In this document: piece after piece, positions 17,874 through 27,273 of the stretch
Position numbering within the stretch: position 1 is the stretch's first letter
How the letters are laid out: every line of letters starts with the position of its first letter
Assembly: GCF_009695865.1 (NCBI RefSeq)
Contig: NZ_VUNB01000006.1
Span: 1-64,000 of the forward strand
DNA from: Allobaileyella intestinalis
GTDB taxonomy: Bacteria; Bacillota; Clostridia; Peptostreptococcales; Anaerovoracaceae
DNA: 64,000 bases
Reading direction: 5' to 3'
Notes under the pieces: model-generated
What the model was told of the DNA's origin: nothing
Seen by the model: the letters and a program-made list of their open reading frames with translations, nothing else
Databases searched by the model: none
Translations under genes and position numbers: made by a program

Positions 17874-17881
17874 GAGGAGAC

Positions 17882-18067
17882 ATGGCTAAGACTTCACTCA
17901 AAATCAAGCAGCAGAGAAAGCCTAAGTATAAGACAAGAGCTTATACAAGGTGTAGGGTTTGCGGAAGACCTCATTCCGTCCTGAAGAAGTACGGCGTTTG
18001 CCGTATTTGCTTCAGAGAGCTTGCTTACAAGGGCGAAATTCCTGGTGTAAAGAAAGCAAGCTGGTAA
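17882..18067 (+). CDS. rpsN: 30S ribosomal protein S14, zinc-binding type
   Basis: S14 of the 30S head, short type of 61 residues. The zinc ribbon is intact: C24-x2-C27 and C40-x2-C43. In Firmicutes this form is the standard one and a zinc-free paralogue sometimes exists elsewhere. It begins 8 nt after rplE with AGGAGG. Confidence 0.97.
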   Translation: MAKTSLKIKQQRKPKYKTRAYTRCRVCGRPHSVLKKYGVCRICFRELAYKGEIPGVKKASW

Positions 18068-18137
18068 GCTTTAGTTTGCGAAGGCCCGAAGGGTTCAGCC
18101 TGACGGGAACCGCGCGAGGAAAGGAGAAAATACTGTT
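18068..18137 (+). promoter_or_regulatory. Hairpin-containing spacer before rpsH
   Basis: The 70-nt rpsN-rpsH spacer is longer than its neighbours and contains GGTTC/GAACC (about 18089-18112) before the ribosome site. S8 autoregulates the spc operon in some bacteria; a binding site here is possible but unproven. Confidence 0.3.
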
Positions 18138-18536
18138 ATGGCAATGACAGATCCAATTGCGGATATGCTGACCAGAATCAGGAATGCAAACACAGCAGGT
18201 CACAAGACCGTAGACATTCCTGCATCCAACATGAAAAAGTCAATTGCTGAGATCCTCAAGAATGAGGGATTCATCAATGACTATCAGGTGGTACAGGACA
18301 ACGCTCAGGGAACAATCAAGATTGACCTGAAGTACGGTCCTGGCAAAGAGAAGACAATTTATGGAATCAAGAAGATCTCCAAGCCTGGCCTGAGAGTATA
18401 TGCAAAGGCCAACGAGGTACCAAAGGTACTGGGAGGTCTTGGAATCGCTATTATCTCAACTTCCAACGGTGTTATTACTGACAAGGAAGCAAGGAAGCTG
18501 GGAGTAGGCGGAGAAGTTATTTGTTACGTTTGGTAG
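18138..18536 (+). CDS. rpsH: 30S ribosomal protein S8
   Basis: Central-domain 16S-binding protein of the small subunit. The 132-residue product begins [16 protein letters not shown] (after MA) and ends with the family motif around [26 protein letters not shown] lies upstream of the ATG. Confidence 0.98.
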   Translation: MAMTDPIADMLTRIRNANTAGHKTVDIPASNMKKSIAEILKNEGFINDYQVVQDNAQGTIKIDLKYGPGKEKTIYGIKKISKPGLRVYAKANEVPKVLGGLGIAIISTSNGVITDKEARKLGVGGEVICYVW

Positions 18537-18546
18537 GAGGTAAGAT

Positions 18547-19092
18547 ATGTCAAGAATAGGTATTAAACCGATCCAGATCCCTGCCGGCGTTGAGATCACA
18601 GTTGATGAGAACAACAACGTAACAGTAAAGGGACCTAAGGGAGAGCTGACACACAGCGTTGACAGCAACCTGAAGATCACAATCGAAGATGGAGTACTGA
18701 CAGTATCAAGACCGGACGATGGAAGGGTTATGAGATCCCAGCATGGTCTGGCAAGAACACTGATCAACAACATGATCGAGGGTGTTGAGAAGGGCTTCGA
18801 GAAGAAGCTGCTGATCAACGGAGTAGGATACACAGCAAGCAAGCAGGGTAGCAAGCTTGTTCTGAAGCTGGGTTATTCTCATCCTATCGAGATGGAAGAT
18901 CCAGAAGGAATTACAACTGAGACTCCTGATGCCAATACAATCATCGTAAAGGGCGCTGACAAGGCTGAGGTAGGAAACTATGCAGCTGTAATCAGAGCAT
19001 GGAGAAAGCCAGAACCTTACAAGGGCAAGGGCGTTATGTACGATGGTGAAGTTATCCACAAGAAGGAAGGCAAGAGCGGTGCATCCGCTTAA
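18547..19092 (+). CDS. rplF: 50S ribosomal protein L6
   Basis: Two-domain RNA-binding protein near the factor-binding site of the 50S subunit. The 181-residue product opens SRIGIKPIQIPAGVEI and contains GVEKGFEKKLLINGVGY and the C-terminal RAWRKPEPYKGKGVMY. It follows rpsH by 10 nt with AGGAGGT. Confidence 0.98.
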   Translation: MSRIGIKPIQIPAGVEITVDENNNVTVKGPKGELTHSVDSNLKITIEDGVLTVSRPDDGRVMRSQHGLARTLINNMIEGVEKGFEKKLLINGVGYTASKQGSKLVLKLGYSHPIEMEDPEGITTETPDANTIIVKGADKAEVGNYAAVIRAWRKPEPYKGKGVMYDGEVIHKKEGKSGASA

Positions 19093-19110
19093 GAAAGGAG
19101 GAGTTGAAAA

Positions 19111-19476
19111 ATGGCAACATTAAGCAGAAATGACAGACGCCTGAAGAGGCATGCCAGAGTAAGAAAAGACGTTTTCGGAACTCCTGAGAAGCCAAGACTG
19201 TGTGTGTTCAGATCTAACAGCAACATTTCAGCTCAGATCATCGACGATGTTAACGGTGTTACACTGGTATCAGCATCTTCCCTGGACAAGGAGCTTAAGG
19301 CTGAGATCGCTAACGGCGGAAACAAAGAGGCTGCAGCAAAAGTTGGCAAGGCTGTAGGAGAGAGAGCACTGGCAAAGGGTATCAAGCAGGTAGCTTTTGA
19401 CAGAGGCGGATATCTCTATCATGGCAGAGTTAAGGAACTGGCTGACGGCGCTCGTGAAGCAGGATTAGAATTCTAG
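19111..19476 (+). CDS. rplR: 50S ribosomal protein L18
   Basis: 5S-rRNA-binding protein that helps deliver 5S RNA to the 50S subunit. The 121-residue product has the basic N-terminus [11 protein letters not shown] and the C-terminal [28 protein letters not shown] precedes the ATG. Confidence 0.98.
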   Translation: MATLSRNDRRLKRHARVRKDVFGTPEKPRLCVFRSNSNISAQIIDDVNGVTLVSASSLDKELKAEIANGGNKEAAAKVGKAVGERALAKGIKQVAFDRGGYLYHGRVKELADGAREAGLEF

Positions 19477-19488
19477 GGAGGATATGGA

Positions 19489-19992
19489 ATGCGTAGCAGA
19501 ATAGATGCATCCAAGCTTGAACTCACTGAGACCATCGTAAACATCAGACGTGTAGCCAAGACCGTAAAGGGCGGACGTAACATGAGATTCTCTGTTACTG
19601 TAGTTGTTGGAGACGGAGAAGGACACGTTGGTATTGGTCTTGGAAAGGCTCAGGAAATCCCTGAGGCAGTAAGAAAAGCTACTGAGGATGCCAAGAAGAA
19701 GCTGATTTTCGTTCCTACAGTTGGAACAACAGTTCCACACGAAGTTGTAGGAATTTTCGGAGCAGGCAAGGTTCTGATCATGCCTGCAGCAAAAGGTACT
19801 GGTGTAATTGCCGGATCTTCTGTACGTACAGTACTGGAGTCTGCAGGACTTAAGGACGTTCGTGCAAAGTCCCTGGGATCAAATAACACTGGTAATATGG
19901 CGCTGGCCACAATCGAAGGACTTAAGAACCTCACAACAGTTGAGGAAGTTGCTAAGCGTCGTGGCAAGACACCAGAGGAAATTTTAGGATAG
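19489..19992 (+). CDS. rpsE: 30S ribosomal protein S5
   Basis: Decoding-fidelity protein at the mRNA entry site. The 167-residue product has the double-stranded RNA-binding-like N-terminal domain ([20 protein letters not shown]) and the C-terminal [24 protein letters not shown] precedes the ATG. Confidence 0.98.
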   Translation: MRSRIDASKLELTETIVNIRRVAKTVKGGRNMRFSVTVVVGDGEGHVGIGLGKAQEIPEAVRKATEDAKKKLIFVPTVGTTVPHEVVGIFGAGKVLIMPAAKGTGVIAGSSVRTVLESAGLKDVRAKSLGSNNTGNMALATIEGLKNLTTVEEVAKRRGKTPEEILG

Positions 19993-20004
19993 GAGGATCG
20001 TACA

Positions 20005-20187
20005 ATGGCAAAGACATTAAAGATCACACTGGTAAAGAGTGTTATCGGTGCTCCTCCTAAGCAGAAGAAGACTGTAGAAGCCCTTGGACTGAAGAAGCTG
20101 CACCAGTCTGTAGAGCTGGGTGACACACCGGCAACAAGAGGTGCCATCGCCAAGGTTTCCCATCTTCTGAACGTTGAAGAACTGTAA
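20005..20187 (+). CDS. rpmD: 50S ribosomal protein L30
   Basis: Small 60-residue 50S protein with the family pattern [20 protein letters not shown] and [16 protein letters not shown] precedes the ATG, 12 nt after rpsE. Confidence 0.97.
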   Translation: MAKTLKITLVKSVIGAPPKQKKTVEALGLKKLHQSVELGDTPATRGAIAKVSHLLNVEEL

Positions 20188-20202
20188 GGAGGTGCAGAAA
20201 TC

Positions 20203-20643
20203 ATGAGACTTCATGAACTGAAGAAGGCTGAAGGTTCTACAAAGAACCGTAAGAGAAGAGGCCGTGGTACAGCTACCGGACAGGGTAAGACCGGCGGCAG
20301 AGGTATGAACGGACAGAACTCCAGAAGCGGCGGCGGTGTAAGACTGGGATTTGAGGGAGGCCAGATGCCTCTCTACAGAAGACTGCCTAAGAGAGGATTC
20401 ACAAATCATTTCGCTACTGTATATGCTGAGATCAATGTTCAGGATCTGAACAGATTCGAAGATGGCGCAGTTGTAGATCAGAAGGCACTGGTTGAGTGCG
20501 GTCTGGTTAAGAAGCTGAATGACGGAGTAAAGGTACTTGGCAACGGTGAGCTGGAAAAGAAGCTGACTGTCAAGGCTGCTAAGTTCAGCAAGAGCGCTGC
20601 AGAGAAGATTGAGGCTGCAGGCGGAAAGGCAGAGGTACTCTAG
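20203..20643 (+). CDS. rplO: 50S ribosomal protein L15
   Basis: Late-assembly 23S-binding protein. The 146-residue product begins [18 protein letters not shown] and has the glycine/arginine-rich N-terminal arm ([20 protein letters not shown]) that penetrates rRNA. AAGGAGG precedes the ATG. Confidence 0.98.
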   Translation: MRLHELKKAEGSTKNRKRRGRGTATGQGKTGGRGMNGQNSRSGGGVRLGFEGGQMPLYRRLPKRGFTNHFATVYAEINVQDLNRFEDGAVVDQKALVECGLVKKLNDGVKVLGNGELEKKLTVKAAKFSKSAAEKIEAAGGKAEVL

Positions 20644-20644
20644 A

Positions 20645-21925
20645 ATGGAGATGCTAAAGACTTTCTCAAAAGCATGGCACATTGACGAGCTGAGGAAGAA
20701 GATGATTTTTACTCTTCTGATGCTTGTGGTGTACAGAATCGGGTCCAACATACCTGTTCCAAGCATTAACAGAGAGTATTTAGCACAGATGTTCTCAGGC
20801 GACACAGGTCTTCTTGACCTGTTCGACCTGTTCTCTGGCGGAGCGTTCAGCAACTTCACCATTTTCGCACTCAGCATTACGCCATATGTTACAGCTTCGA
20901 TTATTGTCCAGCTTCTGACCGTAGCTTTTCCTTATTTCGAAAGGCTTGCAAAGGAGGGCAACGAAGGCCGTAAAAAAATGGCGCTGATAACAAGATACAT
21001 GACGGTAGTTCTGGGACTGATCCAGGCCACAGGTCTGACTATTGGACTTTTCCGCAGGGCAATCGTCGATCAGAGTCCATTTACAATGATCGTAATCATT
21101 GCAGTACTCACTGCAGGAACAACATTCCTGATGTGGCTTGGTGAGAAGATCAACGAGTTTGGCGTTGGTAACGGAATTTCCCTTATCATCTTCGCCGGAA
21201 TCGTTGCAAGAATCCCATCCACAGTAAGAGGAATAGCTACTCAGGTATCTGAGGGAGCAGTAAGTGCAGTTGCAATAGTTGTACTGATCATTGTAGCAGT
21301 GCTTGTCACAATGGTTGTTATCGAAATGCAGCAGGGAGTCAGAAAGATTCCGGTGCAGTATGCAAAGAGAGTCGTTGGAAGAAAGATGTACGGCGGCCAG
21401 TCGACCCATATTCCTATGAAGGTTAACCAGGCCGGAGTAATTCCAATCATCTTCTCTCTCTCTCTGCTCCAGTTTCCGCTGACAATTACATACTTCTTCC
21501 CGAACACAGGATTTACAGACTTTGTAACAAAGTATCTGTCACCATCGGGTAATCCAGGAGTATGGGTCTATGCGATTCTGAACATCGTGCTGACAATATT
21601 CTTCACCTACTTCTACACTGCTGTAACTTTCAACCCAGTTGAAGTTGCAAATCAGATGAAGCAGAATGGCGGATTCGTTCCGGGAATCAGACCGGGCCAG
21701 GCTACAGTTGACTACCTTTCAAGGATCATGTCCAGACTGTGTTTTGCAGGAGGCCTTTTCCTTGCAGCAGTAGCAACTATTCCTACGATCATAAGTGTGT
21801 TTACACCATTCAATATAGCTTTTGGTGGTACTTCACTGCTGATCGTCATAGGAGTTGCTCTAGATACTGTACAGCAGCTTGAGAATCAGATGCTGATGAG
21901 AAATTATCAGGGATTCCTCAAATAA
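20645..21925 (+). CDS. secY: Protein translocase subunit SecY
   Basis: Central channel of the Sec translocon in the cytoplasmic membrane, about 426 residues with ten hydrophobic segments. Signatures include VYRIGSNIPVPSIN near the N-terminus, the LIIFAGIVARIPS segment and QYAKRVVGRKMYGGQ in the cytoplasmic loop that contacts SecA and the ribosome. The start ATG 20645 lies one base after the rplO stop; ATG 20651 is also possible. It is in its usual place between rplO and adk. Confidence 0.97.
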   Translation: MEMLKTFSKAWHIDELRKKMIFTLLMLVVYRIGSNIPVPSINREYLAQMFSGDTGLLDLFDLFSGGAFSNFTIFALSITPYVTASIIVQLLTVAFPYFERLAKEGNEGRKKMALITRYMTVVLGLIQATGLTIGLFRRAIVDQSPFTMIVIIAVLTAGTTFLMWLGEKINEFGVGNGISLIIFAGIVARIPSTVRGIATQVSEGAVSAVAIVVLIIVAVLVTMVVIEMQQGVRKIPVQYAKRVVGRKMYGGQSTHIPMKVNQAGVIPIIFSLSLLQFPLTITYFFPNTGFTDFVTKYLSPSGNPGVWVYAILNIVLTIFFTYFYTAVTFNPVEVANQMKQNGGFVPGIRPGQATVDYLSRIMSRLCFAGGLFLAAVATIPTIISVFTPFNIAFGGTSLLIVIGVALDTVQQLENQMLMRNYQGFLK

Positions 21926-21979
21926 ATTAATTAAATAGTACGAATTATGCTTTGGTATGTAAATCATTAGGAGTAAGTC

Positions 21980-22624
21980 ATGTTAAGAGCAGTACTGCTT
22001 GGACCTCCTGGTGCCGGCAAGGGCACACAGGCGGCAAAGCTGGTTGATAAATATCAGATTCCTCACATCTCCACAGGAGATATTTTCCGTTGGAATATCA
22101 AAGAGGGTACAGAGCTGGGGGTAAAAGCCAAGAGCTACATCGATGCAGGCAAGCTGGTTCCAGATGAACTGACCTGTGACATCGTTACATCCAGACTGCT
22201 GGAAGAAGACTGTGCTGAAGGTTTCCTGCTTGATGGATTCCCTAGAACAATTTTTCAGGCAGAAATGCTTGATAAGTTCCTTGAAAACCACAACATGAAA
22301 CTTGATCTGGTCATCAATCTGAACGTTCCTGCTGAGAAGATCATCGACAGACTCAGCGGAAGAAGAATCTGCAAGAACTGTGGAGCAAGCTATCATATCG
22401 TCAATATTCCACCTGCAAAAGAAGGAGTATGCGACAGATGTGGCGGCGAACTTTACCAGAGAGCAGATGATAACCCGGACACTGTTGCAAGCAGACTGAA
22501 GACCTATGATGAGCAGACAGCACCACTTGTAGATTACTACAAGAAGGCCGGCGTCCTGGGAGACTTCAATGGAGACCAGGATGCAGAAGCATTGTTCGGA
22601 GAAATAGTAAAAGCTATAGGATAG
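21980..22624 (+). CDS. adk: Adenylate kinase, zinc-lid type
   Basis: Converts AMP plus ATP to two ADP. The P-loop GPPGAGKGT is at residues 8-16. The LID domain carries four cysteines (CKNCG and CDRCG), the zinc-binding form common in Gram-positive bacteria. Length 214 residues is normal. AGGAG lies before the ATG. The secY-adk-map order is typical. Confidence 0.98.
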   Translation: MLRAVLLGPPGAGKGTQAAKLVDKYQIPHISTGDIFRWNIKEGTELGVKAKSYIDAGKLVPDELTCDIVTSRLLEEDCAEGFLLDGFPRTIFQAEMLDKFLENHNMKLDLVINLNVPAEKIIDRLSGRRICKNCGASYHIVNIPPAKEGVCDRCGGELYQRADDNPDTVASRLKTYDEQTAPLVDYYKKAGVLGDFNGDQDAEALFGEIVKAIG

Positions 22625-22635
22625 GAGTCAGTGAT

Positions 22636-23382
22636 ATGATCATTATCAAATCGAAGCGGGAAATCGATCTGATGAGAGATGCTGCAAAGGTTACAGGAGA
22701 AATCCTGAGAGATCTTGAGACTCTCATCAAACCGGGAATGACCACGTACGATGTGAACGCTTATGTGGAAGATAAGATCGCTCACTATAAGATGACACCT
22801 ACTTTCAAGGGATATGGCGGGTTCCCGGCAGGAGCCTGCGTATCTGTGAATGATGAAATCGTTCACGGAATTCCCTCAAAGAACAGGGTGCTGAATGAAG
22901 GAGATATTGTCAGTGTAGATACGGGAGCCACTTACAGGGGCTACGCCAGCGATGCTGCACGGACATATCCGGTAGGAGAGATAACTGCAGATGCTCAGAA
23001 GCTGATCGATGTTACGAAGGAAAGTTTTTTCCAGGGCGTAAAGTACGCAATGGAAGGCTTCAGGCTTCATGACATAGGTCACGCAATTCAGGAGTATTCC
23101 GAAAGAAACGGAATGGCTGTTATCAGAGAGTACCTTGGACATGGAATCGGAAGAGATCTCCATGAGGATCCACAGGTGCCTAACTACGGCAAGCCTCATA
23201 CAGGACCTCACCTGAAAGAGGGCATGGTTCTGGCTATAGAGCCAATGCTGGCTCAGGGAACATACGACACAAAGGTGCTGTCCAATGAATGGACAGTAGT
23301 AACTGCTGACGGAAAGCTGTCCGCTCACTATGAGAATACTGTAGTGATCACCGACGGCGAACCGGAGCTGCTCACACTGTAA
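22636..23382 (+). CDS. map: Methionine aminopeptidase, type I
   Basis: Removes the N-terminal methionine from new proteins with two metal ions. The 248-residue product has the pita-bread fold signatures: VSVNDEIVHGIP, VSVDTGATYRGYASDAART, EYLGHGIGRDLHEDP and the C-terminal glutamate region LAIEPML. It starts 11 nt after adk and so is cotranscribed. Confidence 0.97.
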   Translation: MIIIKSKREIDLMRDAAKVTGEILRDLETLIKPGMTTYDVNAYVEDKIAHYKMTPTFKGYGGFPAGACVSVNDEIVHGIPSKNRVLNEGDIVSVDTGATYRGYASDAARTYPVGEITADAQKLIDVTKESFFQGVKYAMEGFRLHDIGHAIQEYSERNGMAVIREYLGHGIGRDLHEDPQVPNYGKPHTGPHLKEGMVLAIEPMLAQGTYDTKVLSNEWTVVTADGKLSAHYENTVVITDGEPELLTL

Positions 23383-23397
23383 TAGGAGGCTGATAGT

Positions 23398-23616
23398 ATG
23401 TCTAAGAAAGATACTATCGAGGTAACGGGCACAGTTGTGGACGCACAGCCAAACGCGATGTTCAAGGTAAAGCTGGAGAACGGATTTGAGGTCCTTGCTC
23501 ATATCTCCGGCAAGATCAGAATGAACTATATCAGGATCCTGCCAGGGGACAAGGTTAAGGTTGAGCTGTCTCCATATGATCTGACAAGAGGCAGGATCAC
23601 CTGGAGAGAGAAATAG
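23398..23616 (+). CDS. infA: Translation initiation factor IF-1
   Basis: Single OB-fold protein that binds the 30S A site during initiation. The 72-residue product is the standard length, with [19 protein letters not shown] and [25 protein letters not shown] precedes the ATG. Confidence 0.98.
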   Translation: MSKKDTIEVTGTVVDAQPNAMFKVKLENGFEVLAHISGKIRMNYIRILPGDKVKVELSPYDLTRGRITWREK

Positions 23617-23640
23617 TTTTCCCTTGGAGAACATTTCCAG

Positions 23641-23677
23641 AGTCGCAGAATGAGCTGCTTGCGGGCTGCCCGCGACT
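23641..23677 (+). promoter_or_regulatory. Hairpin between infA and rpmJ
   Basis: AGTCGC (23641-23646) can pair with GCGACT (23672-23677), or GCGGG (23661-23665) with CCCGC (23669-23673). The two pairings exclude each other. There is no T-run. A role in processing or in control of rpmJ is speculation. Confidence 0.3.
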
Positions 23678-23698
23678 GACGATAAGGAGGAAAAGCAA

Positions 23699-23812
23699 AT
23701 GAAGGTTAGATCTTCAGTAAAGCCTATTTGCGAGAAGTGCAAGGTCATCAAGAGACATGGCAAGGTCATGGTAATCTGCGAGAACCCTAAGCACAAGCAG
23801 AGACAGGGCTAA
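23699..23812 (+). CDS. rpmJ: 50S ribosomal protein L36
   Basis: A 37-residue protein, [16 protein letters not shown] at the start. The zinc site C11, C14, C27, H32 is intact, which makes it the zinc-binding form. AAGGAGG lies 8 nt upstream of the ATG. It is in its usual place after infA. Confidence 0.97.
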   Translation: MKVRSSVKPICEKCKVIKRHGKVMVICENPKHKQRQG

Positions 23813-24104
23813 GAACTTTTCAGAGGTAGGAAAGTGATGGATGCTCACTGTGGTATTTAAACAGATGAGCAGACATTAAGTACAGCAGGTGTATACGAGG
23901 AAGGCGGAGGCGATGGTCGTCACCGCATTCTTCCTTTGTATGCAAAAAAGAACAGTAATAACTGAGGAAATTTTGTCAGAAAACTGATAAAATAAAGTGT
24001 TCTATGCACGCGGCAGTGCCGGGATTGCTGCGCAAGTTTATTTAATGCAACCCCCGTCTATATCGCCCCCGGATTGGTGACGGAAGATGGGAAAGGAGGA
24101 AGAT
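23813..24104 (+). promoter_or_regulatory. Long spacer before rpsM
   Basis: About 290 nt without a gene, in an otherwise tightly packed operon. It contains a stem AGGAAG/CTTCCT (23898-23935) with an inner hairpin, without a T-run, and an AT-rich stretch with TAAAAT near 23988. It could hold an internal promoter or an S4- or S13-type leader for the alpha operon; neither is shown. Confidence 0.3.
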
Positions 24105-24470
24105 ATGGCAAGAATTGCCGGAGTTGACCTGCCAAGAGACAAGAGGATCGAGATCGGTCTGACTTACATTTACGGAATTGGTCTCGCAACATCCAAGAAG
24201 ATCCTGGATGAGGCAGGAATTGATCCTGACATCAGAGTCAGAGATCTTACCGAGGAAGATGCTGGTAAGATCAGAAAGGTGATCGAGAACAACTACATGG
24301 TTGAGGGTGATCTGAGAAGAGAAGTTTCCCTCAATATCAAGAGGTTGATGGAGATCGGCAGCTACAGAGGAATCAGACACAGAAGAAACCTCCCTGTCAG
24401 AGGACAGAAGACCAAGACTAACGCTAGAACTCGCAAGGGCCCAAAGAGACTTGCAGGTAAGAAGAAGTAG
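24105..24470 (+). CDS. rpsM: 30S ribosomal protein S13
   Basis: Head protein that contacts the P-site tRNA and bridges to the 50S subunit. The 121-residue product begins [14 protein letters not shown] and contains [16 protein letters not shown] and the basic C-terminal tail. The start is ATG 24105, after AAAGGAGG; an in-frame upstream ATG at 24087 overlaps that ribosome site. Confidence 0.98.
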   Translation: MARIAGVDLPRDKRIEIGLTYIYGIGLATSKKILDEAGIDPDIRVRDLTEEDAGKIRKVIENNYMVEGDLRREVSLNIKRLMEIGSYRGIRHRRNLPVRGQKTKTNARTRKGPKRLAGKKK

Positions 24471-24489
24471 GGACAGGAGGTAAGAGAAT

Positions 24490-24885
24490 ATGGCTGCTGT
24501 TAAGAAAACAGTAAGAAAGAAGAAGAGAGAACGTAAGAACGTTGAAAGAGGCCAGGCTCATATCCAGACTACCTTTAACAACACTCTCGTTACTCTTACA
24601 GATATGGACGGAAATGCACTTTCATGGTCCAGCGCCGGATCCAACGGATTCAAGGGATCCCGTAAGTCCACCCCATTCGCTGCTCAGAGTGCAGCTGAGG
24701 TAGCAGCAAAGGCTGCAATGGAGCATGGTCTGAAGACTGTTGAAGTCTATGTAAAGGGACCGGGCTCCGGAAGAGAAGCTGCTATCAGAGCACTTCAGAC
24801 AGCAGGACTGAACATCACTATGATCAAGGATATCACACCTATCCCTCATAACGGATGTCGTCCGCCAAAGAAGAGAAGAGTCTAA
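24490..24885 (+). CDS. rpsK: 30S ribosomal protein S11
   Basis: Platform protein that helps select tRNA. The 131-residue product has [19 protein letters not shown] and the invariant end [19 protein letters not shown] precedes the ATG. Confidence 0.98.
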   Translation: MAAVKKTVRKKKRERKNVERGQAHIQTTFNNTLVTLTDMDGNALSWSSAGSNGFKGSRKSTPFAAQSAAEVAAKAAMEHGLKTVEVYVKGPGSGREAAIRALQTAGLNITMIKDITPIPHNGCRPPKKRRV

Positions 24886-24907
24886 TTGAAGGGAGGAGTT
24901 ACGATAC

Positions 24908-25495
24908 ATGGCTAAGAACAGAGAGCCTGTACTGAAGAGAGCAAAGGCACTGGGAATTGCCCCACAGTACATGGGTGTAAATAAGAAATCCAAGAGACAG
25001 GTTCAGCAGAGCAGAAGAAGAAAGTCAGAGTACGGTGTTCAGCTGAACGAGAAGCAGAAGGTAAAGTTCCTGTATGGCCTTCAGGAGAAGCAGTTCAGAA
25101 CTACTTTTGAGAAGGCTTCCAAGAGACCTGGTTCTGCTGGTGAGAACCTGCTCATCATGCTGGAGAGCAGATTCGACAACGTAGTATTCAGAATGGGATT
25201 TGCCGCAACAAGAAGAGAGGCCAGACAGCTGGTTAACCACGGTCACTTCCTGGTAAACGGCAAGAAGGCTAACATTCCTTCAATGGAGCTTAAGCCTGGT
25301 GACGTAGTAACCGTTAAGGAGAAGTCCCAGTCTTCCCCTAAGTTCAAAGAGCTGAAGGATATGGTGATCACATCTCCTAAGTGGATTGAGATCAACATGG
25401 ACAAGTTCGAGGGAAAGATCGTTGCTGCCCCTGCTCGTGAGGATGTGGACCTGCCAATCGAGGAGCACTACATCGTAGAGTTCTACTCAAGATAG
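24908..25495 (+). CDS. rpsD: 30S ribosomal protein S4
   Basis: Primary assembly protein of the 16S 5' domain. The 195-residue product contains an S4 RNA-binding motif (LESRFDNVVFRMGFA and VNHGHFLVNGKKANIPS). The N-terminal zinc-cysteines of some S4 proteins are absent. The placement between rpsK and rpoA is the arrangement of Clostridia rather than Bacilli. Confidence 0.97.
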   Translation: MAKNREPVLKRAKALGIAPQYMGVNKKSKRQVQQSRRRKSEYGVQLNEKQKVKFLYGLQEKQFRTTFEKASKRPGSAGENLLIMLESRFDNVVFRMGFAATRREARQLVNHGHFLVNGKKANIPSMELKPGDVVTVKEKSQSSPKFKELKDMVITSPKWIEINMDKFEGKIVAAPAREDVDLPIEEHYIVEFYSR

Positions 25496-25546
25496 TAGAA
25501 TTCTGATGATGGTGTACCGATTGGAAAGTAGATAGGGAGGAACATA

Positions 25547-26494
25547 ATGATCGAAATTGAAAAGCCTACGATCACTAAGGAAATCAGTGAGGATGGCAAA
25601 TATGGTAAGTTCGTCGTAGAACCTCTCGAAAGAGGATATGGTACTACGCTGGGCAACTGCATGAGAAGAATCCTCCTCAGCTCCCTGCCGGGCGCTGCAA
25701 TCACATCTGTCAAGATTGACGGAATTCTCCATGAGTTCTCAACAATCCCTGGCGTCAAGGAAGACGTTACAGAGATTATTCTGAACCTGAAGAGACTTGC
25801 CGTTAAGATCACAGGCGACGAGGATAAGAGAGCGATTATCAATGCAGTGGGACCAAAGGAAGTAACTGCCGCTGACATTATCGTTGATTCAGATACAGAA
25901 ATCTTCAATCCTGATCTGCACATTGCCACACTGGCAGAGAACGCTACACTGGTAATGGAGATGAATATCGCATCCGGCAGAGGATACGTTCCTGCCGAGC
26001 AGAACAAAACTGAGTTCACACCTATTTCCGTTATCCCAGTAGATTCAATCTACACACCTGTTACAAGAGTAAATTATACTGTTGAGAACACGAGAGTAGG
26101 TCAGGTAACGGATTACGATAAGCTGATCCTTGAACTCTGGACAGATGGATCCATAACTCCTGAGGAGGGCGTATCCATTGGAGCAAAGATCATGCTTGAA
26201 CACCTTAATCTGTTCATCGGTCTGGGTTCTGACGTAAAAGGAATGGAATTCATGATCGAGAAGGACGAGGACAGAAAGGAAAAGGCTCTTGAGATGACTA
26301 TCGAAGAGCTGGAGCTGTCCGTACGTTCATTTAACTGCCTGAAGAGAGCTTCAATCAACACAGTTGAGGAGCTGACTCAGAGGACTGAAGAGGACATGAT
26401 GAAGGTAAGGAACATGGGAATGAAGTCCCTTGTTGAGGTAAAGAACAAGCTTGCTGAGCTGGGACTGAGCCTCAAGCCTAATGACGAAAACTAA
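25547..26494 (+). CDS. rpoA: DNA-directed RNA polymerase subunit alpha
   Basis: Alpha subunit, which nucleates RNA polymerase assembly and contacts UP elements and activators. The 315-residue product has the N-terminal dimerisation domain ([20 protein letters not shown]) and a C-terminal helix-hairpin domain ([15 protein letters not shown] and [16 protein letters not shown]). AGGGAGG precedes the ATG. Confidence 0.98.
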   Translation: MIEIEKPTITKEISEDGKYGKFVVEPLERGYGTTLGNCMRRILLSSLPGAAITSVKIDGILHEFSTIPGVKEDVTEIILNLKRLAVKITGDEDKRAIINAVGPKEVTAADIIVDSDTEIFNPDLHIATLAENATLVMEMNIASGRGYVPAEQNKTEFTPISVIPVDSIYTPVTRVNYTVENTRVGQVTDYDKLILELWTDGSITPEEGVSIGAKIMLEHLNLFIGLGSDVKGMEFMIEKDEDRKEKALEMTIEELELSVRSFNCLKRASINTVEELTQRTEEDMMKVRNMGMKSLVEVKNKLAELGLSLKPNDEN

Positions 26495-26513
26495 CTGAAA
26501 GGAGTAACGGGGA

Positions 26514-26855
26514 ATGAACGGTTACAGAAAACTGGGCAGAGATACTGCGCACAGAAAGTCCATGCTCAGAAATCTTGTGACTGACCTTCTGAGAGAAGGC
26601 AGAATCACAACTACCGAAAACAGAGCCAAGGAAGCCCGCAGACTTGCAGAGAAGATGATTACTCTTGGCAAGCGTGGAGACCTGCATGCCAGAAGACAGG
26701 CACTGGAGGTCATTATTGATGAAGACGTTGTTACAAAGCTCTTCGAGGAGATTGCTCCAAGATATGAGGCTAGAAACGGCGGATATACAAGAATTCTGAA
26801 GCTGGGACCACGGCAGGGAGACAATGCTGAGGTCGTATATCTGGAGCTTGTATAG
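26514..26855 (+). CDS. rplQ: 50S ribosomal protein L17
   Basis: 50S protein near the tunnel exit. The 113-residue product has [20 protein letters not shown] at the start and ends in [17 protein letters not shown] precedes the ATG. It is the last gene of the ribosomal block; the ecf transporter genes that often follow are not here. Confidence 0.98.
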   Translation: MNGYRKLGRDTAHRKSMLRNLVTDLLREGRITTTENRAKEARRLAEKMITLGKRGDLHARRQALEVIIDEDVVTKLFEEIAPRYEARNGGYTRILKLGPRQGDNAEVVYLELV

Positions 26856-26895
26856 TTTCCATAAACCTGGCGCTGAGATATAAAGCGGATATGAT

Positions 26896-26935
26896 AGACT
26901 GTGGAGAATGGGTTGCCTTCTCTACAGTCTTTTTC
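26896..26935 (+). terminator. Terminator of the ribosomal super-operon
   Basis: A twelve-pair stem, GACTGTGGAGAA with TTCTCTACAGTC, followed by TTTTTC. Confidence 0.93.
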
Positions 26936-27025
26936 ATAGTTATAACTCGCAGATTATTTGGATGAAATTTGATATGGACGGATACATGCAGATAAGGAAG
27001 TCGTGATGACAGTTTCACACTGTGA

Positions 27026-27054
27026 TTGACAGCCACAGGATGTTTTATTATAAT
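27026..27054 (+). promoter_or_regulatory. Consensus promoter of the SRP RNA gene
   Basis: TTGACA (27026-27031), a 17-bp spacer, and TATAAT (27049-27054): a perfect sigma-70-type promoter. The predicted start near 27061 fits the 5' end of the RNA. Confidence 0.92.
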
Positions 27055-27063
27055 AACTAACAG

Positions 27064-27214
27064 CGCTCTTAGACAGCTTGCAGAGCTTCGGGGCCCTGCG
27101 CAACGGGATACCGTGAACCTTGTCAGGTCCGAGAGGAAGCAGCAATAAGCGGATCATCTCGTGTGCCGCAGCAAAGCCTCGTTGATTCTGCAAGCTATCT
27201 AAGGGCGTTTTTTT
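27064..27214 (+). ncRNA. ffs: Signal recognition particle RNA (small bacterial type)
   Basis: RNA scaffold that binds Ffh for co-translational targeting. The conserved apical domain reads GTCAGGTCC-GAGA-GGAAGCAGC from 27122. The two ends pair as a helix of about 20 bp (CGCTCTTAGAcAGCTTGCAGA-like with TCTGCAAGCTaTCTAAGGGCG), which also works as the terminator with seven T. The length of about 150 nt and the lack of an obvious Alu domain suggest the short form. It lies just before dnaX, as in many Firmicutes. Confidence 0.92.
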
Positions 27215-27273
27215 CATTTAAGAAGAAGACGAAGTGATACGAAATCCGGAATGCCTGGAAGGGAGGGAAGAAT

